A DNA stretch of 64,000 nt from Salvator merianae (taxonomy: Eukaryota; Chordata; Lepidosauria; Squamata; Teiidae). The position numbers and the translations under genes were made by a program. The stretch's first letter is position 1; the number at the start of each line of letters is the position of its first letter. Location: positions 143,292,693 to 143,356,692 of the forward strand of contig QVOM02000034.1 in NCBI GenBank assembly GCA_003586115.2, given 5' to 3'. Shown here piece by piece: positions 10,746 to 22,510 of the stretch. Below the pieces are notes generated by a model. The model saw only the letters and a program-made list of their open reading frames with translations. It was not told where the DNA came from and ran no database searches.

Positions 10746-11486
10746 GACAACCCCAGTCAGCTACACTGAAATATTACCACTGCCAGGGGGCACTGAAGGT
10801 ATGTGATCAGCACACTGCTGCTTCAGGAAAAGCACCAATAGTGTAGTGTTCTTCTTAGTGAACAGAAAGAAGTGCCCTATGCCAACAATACTCTCCTCTC
10901 TGCCATGTGACTCCTGCAACAGAGAAAGCCATCCCATGAACTCTCACCCTTGCTCATGAGGACTGTGGCATTACTGACAGGATCTCTGCAGCAGAATACA
11001 GTGGATGTGAATGTCTGTGTGTTCCATGTTGCTGTAAACATTTATTAATGTTAACTCTAAAAATGAACACTTATACATCCCTCAAGGTCTGCATCCTAAT
11101 TAGAGATGGCTTTAATCCAAGTACCATTTCCAGTGTTCTTCTAATTGGAATATAATTCAACATATGAGTTAACGAGATGCTGTGGCCAGCAAAGATCAAC
11201 TTCAAGAGTATACTGCCAAGCTATCACAAGAAGAGACAGTCCTTTTTGATGCAAGAAAACTTTGAGGATTGCTAGTTGTTTACATTATTTGAGAAACAAT
11301 GAACAAATCAAACTTTGTATTAAAACTTTGATATGAATAGGGGAGATTAGTGTAACAGTTGTTTATGGAAAATCAGGAGTTGGGGCACTGCAAAGGCCAA
11401 AGCATATTATCACATAAATAAGAGAAATCTCATTCTGTCAGTGATGTAAGATCATGCTGTGCAAAACTGTGTTCTGTGAAGGAAGG
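10746..11486. other. Gene-free stretch
   Basis: The first ~150 bp may still belong to the decayed LINE. The rest holds nothing I recognise. Confidence 0.45.
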
Positions 11487-11609
11487 GCCCATTGCATTTG
11501 CTGGGCTGGTATGGTATGGTACAGTAATACCACATTAGGATGGCGTCTCCCTGGTATGGATGTACTTACCAATGAGTGGATTGGCATTCACTCAGCGTGA
11601 ACAGGCCCG
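11487..11609. mobile_element. Short family B MITE
   Basis: The left end GGGCCCATTGCATTTGCTGG and right end CAGCGTGAACAGGCCC are inverted-repeat ends like those of the longer family B copies at 14312 and 36411. The inside has GGTATGGTATGGTACAGTAA, matched by a similar string near 53145. GAAG flanks both sides. About 123 bp, non-coding. Confidence 0.6.
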
Positions 11610-12579
11610 AAGTCACATTTTGCTGACTATGTAAGATAAATACTGTCCTGCACAATACTATGTTATAGAACAAATTATTATATTCAGTTATTTCTGTTAA
11701 CGAGTCTGAAGATGTGCAAAATATATACAGTTTTTAAAAATCTTCTCATGCTCCTAATTTCACTTGAACTGCTGTAAATTTGTATCCTATAAGTGAATTT
11801 TATTTTATATTAATGGAAATAGTGAAAACGACTTTCATCTTACTGACGTTTTTCAGACTTGGCAAAACATATTTCTGTATGTCAGTCTCTAGGAATAAGT
11901 ATTCACACGTTCATAAGCTGACATTTTGCACTGGACAGTGCATATATGCTAAGTGATTGACCAACTATTTAAGGAAGAATGAAGACTCCTTGAGCAATAC
12001 CAACACACACATTATTAATATAGAATTTGATTTTGTTTATTCTTGGTACCCTCCTCTTCTGAGTTCTCTGTCTGTAATTATGCAGGAACAGGGAAGGAGA
12101 CCATTCCAGTGGGGAATTATGGTTGCAAAACATTAAAGGGGAAGGAAGCAATGTAATAAGCTTCAAACAGCTTATTTGATTTAAAAAGAAATTCTCTATG
12201 ATGAAGACCTTAGTCAAAGATGCCATGAACACCCTCTATTCTATATATTTTAAGACACGTCTCTTTTCCCAGATTCATCAAAGACACCCTAGGAGCATAT
12301 ACAAATATGTATCTTATGTTCTGTAATTTTTCTAAAACAGTAAAGACTCACAGAAGTGGTCAGTTTTTCCTGAATGCACTGTAAAATTATTATTTATGCA
12401 TATCTTTATAATGTTTAATATCAGGTCCTTCACAAACAGCAGTGGATTGCACATTTAAGAAAGTAAAGTATGTTCACACAAATCATAGAGTCAAACAATT
12501 CTGGAGTAATTCTAACTCTCTGATCAAAGCAATTACAGATCCCAGACAGTTGGTCATTTATGGTAGTTTCTACTTGAAA
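11610..12579. other. Gene-free AT-rich stretch
   Basis: No exon seen. The text around 12060-12150 might be a very old LINE 3' fragment, but similarity is too weak to enter. Confidence 0.4.
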
Positions 12580-12760
12580 TGTCCTATAGGAACTGCACTG
12601 CACCAAGCCCAAATCAAGGTATTAACAGTGACTTACAAAACCCGGAATGATTTGGGTCTAAAGCATCTAAACCACTGCCTCTTTCCATATAGACCTGCCC
12701 ATTTAATGAGATCCACTGGAGGGGTTCTTTGTAACACCACTGCCATCAGAAGCTAAGGTG
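12580..12760 (+). mobile_element. L2-like LINE fragment, C-terminal coding part
   Basis: The + strand frame reads QIKVLTVTYKTRNDLGLKHL, then FPYRPAHLMRST. This parallels the VLxLTYKALNGLGPxYL and PYxPARxLRS signature of L2-like proteins and the same region of the copy at 1-282. No stop interrupts this stretch, but the rest of the element is missing. Confidence 0.75.
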
Positions 12761-14261
12761 GTGGATAGACATGAGAGGCCCCTCTCTGCTTTAATCTACT
12801 CTGAAACCTTAGGTATATTTAGGTATAGAGCTAAACATAAATGTTAAAAAACAAACAAAAACATTCACCTCCACCTTCCACGTCTCTCTAATATCTAACA
12901 GCTCTCTCCACGGGTTGTTTCTTGAAGTGTTAATACTTCACAACCATGTAAACAAAAATTTGAGCCAATTAAATTAAATAAGTAAATGTTTCAACTACAG
13001 CATTCTATTAAGTGAACAACCTCAACATCAGGGCTAGGATGTAAAAATGGCTGTTTCAATTTGCTTACAGATGTTGCTTGTGTTTTCAAAATAATTTCAG
13101 ATCAACTTTGATCTGTGCTTTGATACACCTAATGAATGTCTTGCATGAATTTTCTGAGGTTCACGAAAAATATTTTACAAATACTTTTACATGTTTCTTT
13201 TTCCTATGTTGCTATCTATATTTTACATACACACACAGTCAGTACCTTCAACCCCTAGTTTAATATAATGCTCCATTACAGATTATCTCCTTTAATGCAG
13301 AAATGAAACGTTATAGCTATATGTAAATCTGGGGACACTTTTAAAATGGATGCAGCATGGGAAGGTTCACTGCCTTACTTTAAAAAAAAAACACCAAAAA
13401 ACCCCTATCATTTGCACAAGCTACAACATGTTTTTAAAATGCACAGGCCATTGAAATAATGTTATTCTTCACAGTAATCAGCTTTATTAACTCCAATTAA
13501 AAATCTAGTCCCTTTGCTGAATTGATGACAACTCAATCCATCAAACCTACACTAAAGTAGCAATCCTGTTACATATGTATAATTTAGCACATTCATCTTG
13601 TTATATCATTATAATTTTTTAAACAAAGGCTTCCAAAAATGTACTAAATATTTATCAGAAATTTTAGAAATGATATATGTAAAGTTTGAAAGCAAACACT
13701 TCATATATGCAGTCTAAGCTTCCTTCCTCCAGTTTAAAAAAAAAAAAAAAAAGGCAAGCCCAACAAATTAAGAATTATTTTAAAAATATTTACTCAAAAT
13801 TCTAGTTTTGAGAAATTGACATTCACAAGAAGGATACAGACTGCATGCTTCTTGAAGTATATACGAAGTTGTACTTTTTATAATGGAAGACTGCACAAAA
13901 TTCACTGAATTATTCTAGGACCAGGGATGACTGCATAAGGTCAAAAGCAGAGAGTGCCATCTTTTTGTGGGCAGGGGGGGGGAAATGTCTCCTTCAGATG
14001 ATCTTTCTATATAGCCAGAAATACAATGTAGGATGGAAATGCTGCATTGTCATGTGTGGCATATCATTCCTGTCTGAAGCCCAAGAACACAATCTTTGGC
14101 CACAATTTACAATATATGGACTCAACAAATGTATCTTCTCAAAAGTAAGATAACTGTGCTCAGTGGGGCTTGTCTCAAGAAAGTGAGATTGGGATTGCAG
14201 CCTTAGACTCTGGAAAAGAAGGCCCATAATAACATGTATCTGGGGCCTGCAAGGACCAAAT
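12761..14261. other. Gene-free AT-rich stretch
   Basis: Contains poly-A runs at about 13381 and 13736-13752 and a short G run near 13973. No exon or complete repeat recognised. Confidence 0.5.
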
Positions 14262-14311
14262 ATTCAAAAACATAGCCATGTTAGTCTGGATCAGTATAGC
14301 AAGGGGATTTA

Positions 14312-14968
14312 GGGCCTGTTCATGCTTACCTTGTAGTGAGTGAGTAGGTGCTCACTGGTTAAGTGCATCTGAATGCTGCTGCCACTGCTGCATCCCAAAA
14401 TGCTCACTACCACCCTTAAAGCCAACTAGCTATGGACAACTAAAACATTGGCCCTTTCTGTACTTGGCTTTATTCTGGATTATATCCAAGAATAGAGACC
14501 TGCTATCCGCATGCTAGTGCAGATTACAGCAGGCCCTGCGTGGGGCCTGCCATAGTTTACACTAGCATGCAGATGGCAGGTCCCTATTCCAGGATATAAT
14601 CTAGAATAAGGCCAAGTGCAGAAAGGGCCATTGTCCACAGCTCGACCAGGAACAGCTAGATCACTCCCAGTCAGCAATGTCTGCACCCTCCTCTAGGTGC
14701 AATGCTTCGAGTGGGCATGGCAATGCAGTTGTAGCTGCACAGTTACATGCTGTGTCCCAATCATCATGTACACTGGATGCTGCCACAGTCGTTGCCATGG
14801 TGATTTGGCCTGCCCTGGTTGGGTCATCCACATTTTGAGTGTTGGGTGTCTTCTGAGTATGGGGCTTTTCCAGCACCTGAAGTGTAGATGGCAACCATCA
14901 CATTGGGTCTTTACCACCCTAATATGCTATTGCTACACCACCCTAGGCTGGTAACTGCAAACAGACCC
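14312..14968. mobile_element. Family B MITE, host of a nested MITE
   Basis: The left end GGGCCTGTTCATGCTTACC and the right end GGTAACTGCAAACAGACCC are inverted repeats. Removing the nested 180-bp element leaves about 477 bp, close to the family B copy at 36411-36874. It is non-coding: the frames at 14661-14954 are incidental. It sits inside an older repeat. Confidence 0.65.
14450..14629. mobile_element. 180-bp palindromic MITE with ATT target duplication
   Basis: Two arms of about 70 bp face each other: GGCCCTTTCTGTACTTGGCT starts the left arm and AAGTGCAGAAAGGGCC ends the right arm. They share the inner segments CTAGTG/CACTAG and TATTC(T/C) around a GC-rich centre (AGGCCCTGCGTGGGGCCT). ATT flanks both sides (14447-14449 and 14630-14632), a plausible 3-bp target duplication. 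Its outer ends resemble family A. The whole unit could fold into one long hairpin. Confidence 0.8.
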
Positions 14969-15062
14969 ACAGTAGCACTTTAGAGACTAACAAAGAAAAA
15001 AAAATTCGGTAGTACGAGCTTTTGTAGACTAACCCTACTTCACCAAATGAATGAAATGAAGT

Positions 15063-16040
15063 GCCAAGGAACAGACCTATATAGGAAAGTTGTGTGTGTG
15101 AATAGCAATAGAAATTCAAAACTCTGGGTGTGATGATGAAGTGACAAGTTGAGTATAATGATGGACTAAACAGGTCTTATCTGTAGTTAACCAAAACTTC
15201 ACAGCATACTGCCATGATTATGTCAGCCTTTCTGTGCCTTTCATTGCTTTTACTGGCTCTGCAGTTCATCTCTGCCTTAAAAAGTATTTCTTCCTTTCGG
15301 TCCAAAAATTAGAAGAAATGTACGTCAAGAAATAAATATCAGATAATTGTGCAGTGAGAAGAACAACAACAGAAGAATGGAATTAACTGGCATCATTTTA
15401 CTTGGTCAATTCATCTTGAAATTACATGCCAATCTTTGCTTTACCTAGCTCTAAATCTTTAACCAGGCTTGCAATTAAGCCACTTCGCCAGATGCCCATA
15501 GAAAATACCAAGAGGCATGATGTATTACACTTTATCCGCCAACCACTGTGCTCAATTATAAAAAAAAAAAATAATACTATGTGAAGTTGCAAATACCCTG
15601 GGTAAGCCAAAAATTCATTCAGTCTTTTTTCTTGCATCATTGTGTTGAGGAAATATCAAAAGCATCAGGAACTGTTCCTTGCACAGATTTTGCACTGATG
15701 ATGTTACCTAGCCTGGTAGTGAAACATCTGCAGAAAGAAGATTCAGCTCAAAGAATGCCTATGATTTAGCACTCTAACCCTGAACTACAGTTATTCATTA
15801 CCACAGCAAATTTTCCTTGACCTCTGCTCTTCCTTTCTTTTATTAGCCACAAGGATTCCCTGCTACTGCCACACAAGATTTTATTTGTTTTATCTTCATA
15901 TTAGTTAGCTGTCTGTCTTTTTCTAATAACTTAATGATTTCAAACATAAAATCATTTGGTAATATTTAATCCATCAATTGCTCAGCTTTAGTTTCTGCTC
16001 TTCTAGTGCTTCTGTTTTTCGTTACCATTGTCTTTGGGTT
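15063..16040. other. Gene-free stretch
   Basis: No exon, repeat or motif that I can support; a poly-A run lies at about 15560. Confidence 0.5.
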
Positions 16041-16517
16041 TGTGCCGAACTGAAGTTTGACATTAGGGAACCACACAAAGAGGACTGGGGTTGTCAGGCA
16101 CTTTATCCCACAAACCTGGTCTCCTGTAGGAATGAAGCAAAGGTGAGGGGTAGGTACACGGCAGGTGAGCGCAACAGAGATTGAATGGAGAACACACCTG
16201 CTCCACTTTTTACTCTGTCTGTGGCTAAATCTTGCTTTCCAGAGGCCATGCACTTGTGAGCAATGCCACCACAAACACACAAAGAAGCTAGCAAAAGCCC
16301 TCTCCCAGCTGCATGACCCCTGGGAAGTAGTGATGGAACAAGCACAGAAAGGAACAGGTGTGTTCTCTGTTCAATCTCTGTCACATTTACCTGTCCCACA
16401 TCTGTCCCTCACTTTTCCTTTGCAGAGGGGCTGGGTTTATGAGATAGAACACCTGACAATTTCAGCCCTCTTTATGTGGTTTCCTAATGCAGAATTTAAG
16501 TTCAGTGTGGCACAAGC
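16041..16517. mobile_element. 477-bp palindromic MITE
   Basis: The ends TGTGCCGAACTGAAGTTT and AATTTAAGTTCAGTGTGGCA are inverted repeats. The inverted similarity continues inwards for about 150 bp per arm: GAACCACACAAAGAGGACTG versus CCCTCTTTATGTGGTTTCC, CTCCTGTAGGAATGAAGCAA versus CCTTTGCAGAGG, and TTGAATGGAGAACACACCTG versus CAGGTGTGTTCTCTGTTCAA. A unique centre of ~150 bp separates the arms. The overlapping 98-118 codon frames on both strands are a result of the palindrome and are not genes. Confidence 0.82.
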
Positions 16518-17889
16518 TTAGTTGTCTGTCATTATTAACTACATTAGGTTCTAAAACCAAACAAAACGTAGATCTAAAAAATCATGAATAATAAGGTTTT
16601 CAACTCCCCTTATTTCCACTCCTCAAGTCAGCTGTTCAGCAGCTTTAATCACAAAAATATCTAACTATTGATGCCTTTTTCAAGGTTTCATTTGCAAATA
16701 TATGAAACTTGCAAGTCATGAATTTGCAGTGTGGCAGAATGGCTACAGATGATGATGGCCAAAGGCAGCCCAGAGAAAGGACATATTTAAGACAAGGCTA
16801 CCTTTTCCTTGCTCAGTCTTCAGAAGAAAAAAGACCCGACCAGAGTGTTTCAAATACAACCCATTTTAATACCATTGCACTGCAGCGTTTGTTTATAAAA
16901 TGGTGAAGCACCACTAGCACTGTGGAAATATCCTGAGGGCTGTTGCCTTTCCTGTTATGTCAAAAGGGAGAAGGCTATGTAGAAGATGAAAGCCTTGTGC
17001 GTGGGAAGAGGACATTTCTTCAAGCAACTATTCCTATCAGATATTGAGAGGAAAAGATGAAGCGGACTCAAAGGAATGAGGAAGGAATGTATTTTATACA
17101 TATCAGATGGACCAGATTCAATTTTAATTACGTTTATTTCTTACCTCCTACGCATTTCATCACAACGTTACCAATAAAACTTGCTTAACATTATTATAAG
17201 TATTGTCTCAGATCCTCTTTAAAAATAATCTACTCTGGTGAGACACATAAAAAAAAATATTCTTAACACTTGTATGGATTAATAAAATATTAAAATATTG
17301 CCACCATTGTAAACTTCATATGAATCACTTGAAAAACAAATTTATAGTATACTTCACATAGACTAGGGTTTATTATATATATAAATAAATCCAAATAGCT
17401 ACCTCACTTTACCACAAAAATATTAAGTTAGATACAAATAACAGACACCAACGTTTGGTAGTGTTCACAAATACAGAAAACTTTTATTGCCATACATAAA
17501 ATATTGAAAGTTTTGCTTTTTAAAATTCTCAACAATTCCTGTTTGAAGTTGATCTTCCTCTTGTACTATTTAAAAGACTAACTAATATGGCCAAGTTAAG
17601 AATATTTTTTAAAAAAGCACCAGTGCTTCTGTTAACTGCAGCAAGTGTTTTTCAGTGTTTTTATGTATCTTTATGCAACGCAAAGCTTAACCCATTGTCT
17701 GCATTATCAGATCATGAGAGTGTCTCTATTGTAAGATGGTGCTACCACTCAAGACAGATGTAAAATGGGTAGAATAAAACAAAAACATTGTAGCTAAATT
17801 CTGACAGCAGTATCTACTACTTTTATTTAAATTCCTGGGACTTTTGGTACTGCATTAAATTTGTCAACCTCAGACTTGTAAATTTCAGC

Positions 17890-17933
17890 ATATAGAGAAA
17901 TTATATAGCTAAGAGAAATTATATAGCTAAGAG
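17890..17933. repeat. Two-copy tandem duplication, 22-bp unit
   Basis: GAGAAATTATATAGCTAA occurs twice in direct succession, with unit GAGAAATTATATAGCTAA plus its spacer. A minor replication-slippage event. Confidence 0.75.
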
Positions 17934-18410
17934 AACTGGAACAAATGTAGCAAAAATAAGCAGTGTTTCTTTCTTCTTTTTTTAAAAAAAATCTATTAAA
18001 CAGGCTTCATTCAACTTTATAACAGGCTTCATAACAGCAGTGTCTTAGGGTACAGGCCATATACAAAATGCCTTCCTATGTTTCTGTTGCTCCTCTAACA
18101 AAATTATTAATAAGACACTGAATGATTTGCAAAGAAACATTAGACTTAAAGCAATAGTAGACATTGATATTAAATCCCGGTCAAAGCATTTCCTTCTTTT
18201 TACTGTTTATCCAATAATTATCTAGAAGCCATTGACTGGGAACAGCATGATGGCATATTACAATGAATTAGCTTCTCTACTGCTATCCACCATTTAGTTT
18301 TGCAGGGGGAAAAATAAAGTGGCAGTATTTAATTATTTACCACAGGAGCAGTATACACTTTTTGCTGCCAACTTGTTCTGTATATACACTGTTAAACACT
18401 AGAACATGAA

Positions 18411-18508
18411 CTATGCAATTTTACTGAATGCTTAGTTAGGTGTAAGTCGCACACTATTTGAGTAGACTTACTCAGGGGTGAGTACCCAGTAATATTACCT
18501 TTGTACAA

Positions 18509-18548
<40 letters not shown>

Positions 18549-18620
18549 AACTCTTGCCAGAACAATTCTAGACACATTTGCTTGGAAGTAAGTTATGTTC
18601 CCAAAGTTTGAGTAGTGTTT
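18411..18620. mobile_element. SINE-like trace with (GAAA)10 inside
   Basis: TGAGTAGACTTACTCAGGGG and the text around 18580-18600 (TTGCTTGGAAGTAAGTTATG) resemble the ACTCAGAAGTAAGTCCCATTG-type units that are common in reptiles. Similar traces lie near 7530 and 41965 in this window. The GAAA array sits between the two parts. Family unknown to me. Confidence 0.4.
18511..18550. repeat. (GAAA)10 microsatellite
   Basis: Ten uninterrupted GAAA units. The phenylalanine/serine-leucine frame on the minus strand is a by-product. Confidence 0.95.
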
Positions 18621-20939
18621 ACACCTTGAAAATTACAGTGTATAATCTCCAAATGCAATGTGATTTAGCAAGAAGGCCTCTAAATTCTATTAAATTTATT
18701 TCAACAACTGAGAGAATAGCATGTTCACAACAAAGGGAAAAGCCTCCAAAACATTAATTTGAGGAATTTTTAAAATGAAATTTACATTCACTTAATCCAA
18801 CATCTATTCAAGCAGTATAGATAACTAGAGCAAAAAATATGCCACCAACTATAAAAATGAGACAGGATTATGAATTTCAGTATACATACACAAGACTTAC
18901 TCATTTTTCTTAGTGGCTCTGAGACAATACCTTCAATATTGGGTTTGATTTAACGTTTAAAACAGTTATTTCCATCAATGTGAAAAAGGCTTTTTAAAAA
19001 TACCGTTTATTTATAGCTGACCATTTCATGGGACTTTTGAATTCTGCTAATCTAACTGGCCTTTATGCTAGTAATTATAGACCTTGAAAGCGTTATTGAA
19101 AAGTATGGGTGCATAGCTACACCATAAACAACTACACAATAATCTATTATTATTTTCACATTAATTATATCCCAAAGCACGCAACGTATTAGCTACAGAT
19201 GACTGATGCTATAGTTGATGGGCACAGGCAAAGTACTGACTGTACTCTGTTATACCATATTAGCATATACTCACTAATAATAGAGTATTAAATGTCTATG
19301 AAGAAGTTCAATGCAACTTTCTCCTAAGTTAATATATACAAGGTGATTCCTCAAATATTTTTAATTTTCTATTACTTCCCTCATAAGAATTACACAGTAG
19401 TAGAAGCATCTGGATGAAATACAGGTATCTAAAACTACAAAAAAACGTATTGCTGCCTTATAAATTGTAAGATGTATCATGTAGGACAGGAACTCTCCTG
19501 TATGTATTTCCCGTTTTCCCCAAAGAAAATATCTTTTGATTCTTTAAAGTGATTGATGTTTACATGAAACAAATACTGCAAAGCCATTCCAATATTTTTT
19601 CACAGCATCATCCGATAAAATGTGGAACCAAACCAGTATCTGTCCAAAGTTTTCATCAGCAGCCCCTTTCATATCTGGTAGATTATTTTTAAAAGGGAGT
19701 ATTTCAATTTAGCTCTTGCTACTCAGCAACTCTGTAATCCATTTACTGTTTTCCATTCATAACCCTAACCCCTATGTGGTGTTTAGCTGGAAATTCTGCT
19801 TTAAGGATGTAAACAGCCTTTTATTGTTCAAAAAAGGAAAGCAGTATGAAAGAAAACGTGTGCCTTATCTCAGAGCTGCAGCTAGGCACTTCACTGCTAT
19901 GATAAAGTATAGGAGAGGGGGGAAAAGCCCCACAACATTACAAGACAAGCACAATCCAAAAACGGATTAGAATTTGACATAAGCTTCCTCAAAAACTAAT
20001 CAATCAACTCATGCTGTAATATTAGAATCCAGCTCTTAAGGAGGCTGTCTAATCCCTTCAAGGTTTATTACACATTCCCTTATTGACTGTAGTGACACAC
20101 ACACACGGGAGGGGGGGTTGAAAGAATGAGTTAGACGTCACTACTAAATACAGCTGCAATGTTATTCTTATTTCTTTGACAAAACTTGGTTATTCAGTAT
20201 CCCATATATAAAACCTCAGGATATTTACGTCTGACTTAAGTTTGCCTTACCTGCATTCTACACTTTCTTAGTGGGAGGGTCTGATTTAAACTTCTCTATA
20301 ACTTCTCTCTGCCTCACCTCCTCAAACTGCCTCCAGTCAGATTTTTACGGAAAAAGAAGTAGCACAATTTTTTGCAAAAAGCAAGCAGATCATATTTGGG
20401 CTTCACACCTATACACAGTTACGAGCTCAAGTGCAATAGATAGGAAGGATCCAAAATAAGTAAGAACAGGATCCAGCAACAAGAGACAAAACTTGCAGAA
20501 GTTTATATAGTTAACTTTTTGAGTTAGGAGTTGCAAGAATTCAATACTCATATTTGCTAGATAATCCTTCTCAGATCAACAATACTGCACATCCAATGCT
20601 ACTTGCTTAGTTCCTGAAAGAAGATCGAATACTCTCTAAACCATATTCCATAATCACTTTAAAAGTTTTCAAGCTGCCACTGTTTATATCAGATGGATGA
20701 AATAAAATCCCAAGTCCCTTTCACAGGCTTAATATAACCATATTTTCTACAATTATACATAAAATGTTTAAGAATAAATCTGGTCTGCTCTTGATATACG
20801 ATTATCGTTAATGAAGAGATTCTTTGATAGGAACGGATGTAGCTAACTTTCCCTAATAAAAATCGGTTCTTTGATGACATTAGTTTTCGATAACGTTTAA
20901 CAGGTAACGTCGGTAGAAAGTCCTAAACCCTAGCTCAAA

Positions 20940-22510
20940 GCTCAGAATAACAGGTGGCACGCCGCCCTTTCCGGAGTCCTATGTCCCAAAAACCTCAAAA
21001 ACAAGTCATGTTTAACTAAGCAATCAGCCAGGGTAACGGGATCGCTCCATCTAAAGTTGGCTGGAAACAGGGGTTACTCTTCTTGCAAAAATTGCCTTTC
21101 CCGGCTGAAGTGACATCGTTAAAAAAAAAAGGTGGATCTAGGAGTCCATACCTTTCTTTGGCAACTGAAAAGACCTCGCCTCAAATTGGGCATGCCCTTC
21201 TTTGCAAACCAAAGGCACCGGGTATATGTGGATATCCCCGCCGCCTAGACTGCTCGCCCACCCCCCCCATTCGCTTGCCCAGCTGAAAACGATGGCCCAA
21301 AGGCGGAAAACAGGGAGAGATGCAGAAAAGCACGAGAAGAAAAAAGCGCAATCAGACCCCGCAAGCGAAACGCGTTCCCTGTTCATTTCAAACTTCCCAA
21401 AGTCTTTCTAACCTTGCCCCGAACAGCTCACGCAAGACAGCTAAGAAGGAGACGAACTGCGTCTGTTCCAGAAGCGAGTGCCTTGCCGAGCCTGTCAAGC
21501 TATTCCGCAAACCACCCAAGCAAACCAGCCCAAGCAAAGCAGACTTACAAGCGGCAGGCAGCTGTGCACCACCACGAACAGAGGCAGCACCATCCTGGCT
21601 CGGAGGGGCTTTTAAGAGCTGCTTTCCTTGCCCTGGATCTGGCTCATCTCCACTTTGGGGAACAGAACTGGATGCAGCAGGGACATCGCAGGGCGCTCCT
21701 TTTCCGTCTCCTCCGTCGTCGTCGTCGTCCGTGGTCCGTATGAGGAGGCTGCTGCCTGCTCCTGCCGCCGCCGCTTCCAGAGGCTGCCGCACACACACAG
21801 GCGCTTGGCGCGCGCGCTCGAGTGAACGGGCAAGCAGACGAAGAGCAAAGAACAAAAAAACCTCACAGCAAATCCTCCGGCGCTCACTCGGCGGTCGCAG
21901 TCAGGCAGTGCGTGGCTGCGCCTGCACCTTTCCCCTGCTGGTGCTGCCGCTTCTGGTGGTCATGGCTGGCTAGCCGTGGCGCGCATTCTGGTTCTGGAAG
22001 CCTTTGGAGCTTCGTGCGAAAAACAGGCGGCCGGGGAGGCTCAGGCCGGGCAGAGACGAAGGCGCTTTTCCACGCGCGCCCTAGAAGCGACTGAGGAGCA
22101 GCGACAGCGCAGCGGGGTCCCGGTAGCGCTCACCAAGGCGCGCCGCCTCCTCGTCTTCGCTGCTGCCTAGCTCCAGAGGGAGACAACACAAAGCAGGGGT
22201 GGGAGAGCTTCTTGCTGTGCGGGGCTGTTGAAAAAAAACAAAAAAATGCGTGGCGGGAAAGAGCTCGAGGTGGCTCGAGGCGCAGGAGGTGTGGCTGTGG
22301 CTCAGCTGTACTTAAGAAATAGGCAGTGCGATAGCAGAGGTTGGCCGGTGGGCAAAGTCAGTTCGTAAGTTCTCTGGAGAGAGGCCTCTTTTCCAGCCTG
22401 GCTTAACCTTCCATGCGCGAAACCGCCAAGAAAGGAGAGAAGTAGGCAGACGCAGCGCCTGTGTGAAGGCACGGAACGGAGGGACTCTGAGGCGGCTCAG
22501 ACACGAAAAT
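20940..22510. promoter_or_regulatory. CpG island, probable promoter of an unidentified gene
   Basis: This is the only GC- and CpG-rich block of the window, densest at about 21690-22290 (for example GGCGCGCGCGCTCGAG at 21808 and CCACGCGCGCCC at 22070). Such islands in vertebrates usually mark promoters. Possible signals: on the + strand a TATA-like TACTTAAGAAATA near 22309 and a GTAAGT donor-like site at 22365; on the minus strand donor-like sites at about 21546 (CTTGTAAGTCT), 21893 (GAGTGAGC) and 22129 (TTGGTGAGCG). Several open frames cross the island on both strands, but none matches a protein I know, and long frames are expected by chance in GC-rich DNA. Direction and gene remain open. Confidence 0.7.
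21705..21735. repeat. Short CGT trinucleotide array in the CpG island
   Basis: TCCGTCGTCGTCGTCGTCCG contains five GTC/CGT units; on the minus strand it would read as a run of aspartates in one frame. CpG-containing trinucleotide arrays are uncommon and survive best where DNA is not methylated. Confidence 0.7.

Larger units (their letters stand above)
14262..15062. mobile_element. Old interspersed repeat split by nested MITEs
   Basis: The left piece (14262-14308) has ACATAGCCATGTTAGTCTGG and ATCAGTATAGCAA. The right piece (14969-15062) has AGCACTTTAGAGACTAACAA, then TACGAGCTTTTGTAGACTAA and CTACTTCACC. These are the two halves of a repeat common in reptile genomes (tTAGTCTnnnnnTA at one end, CTTCATCAGATG-like at the other); I do not know its formal family. 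The ~660 bp between them is a family B MITE carrying another MITE. Confidence 0.6.
16518..20939. other. Repeat-poor AT-rich block beside the CpG island
   Basis: For about 4.4 kb I recognise almost no transposon sequence, unlike the rest of the window; only a short SINE-like trace and two small tandem repeats interrupt it. No long open frame exists on either strand. Possible polyadenylation signals occur on the minus strand near 17485 (CAATAAA) and on the + strand near 17175 (AATAAA). The block may be the 3'UTR or body of a non-coding transcript leaving the CpG island on the minus strand, or conserved regulatory DNA. This is inference from absence of repeats. Confidence 0.4.

Noticed and set aside
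16103..16521. 98-118 codon overlapping frames on both strands
   Set aside because: They lie in the arms of a palindromic MITE, where one arm mirrors the other.
21388..21855. 155-codon minus frame in the CpG island as a gene
   Set aside because: No known similarity; contains a run of aspartates from the CGT array. Kept only as part of the CpG-island discussion.
21320..21973. 217-codon + strand frame in the CpG island as a gene
   Set aside because: Low-complexity, basic and serine-rich; competing frames of similar length exist on the other strand. Typical chance frame of GC-rich DNA.
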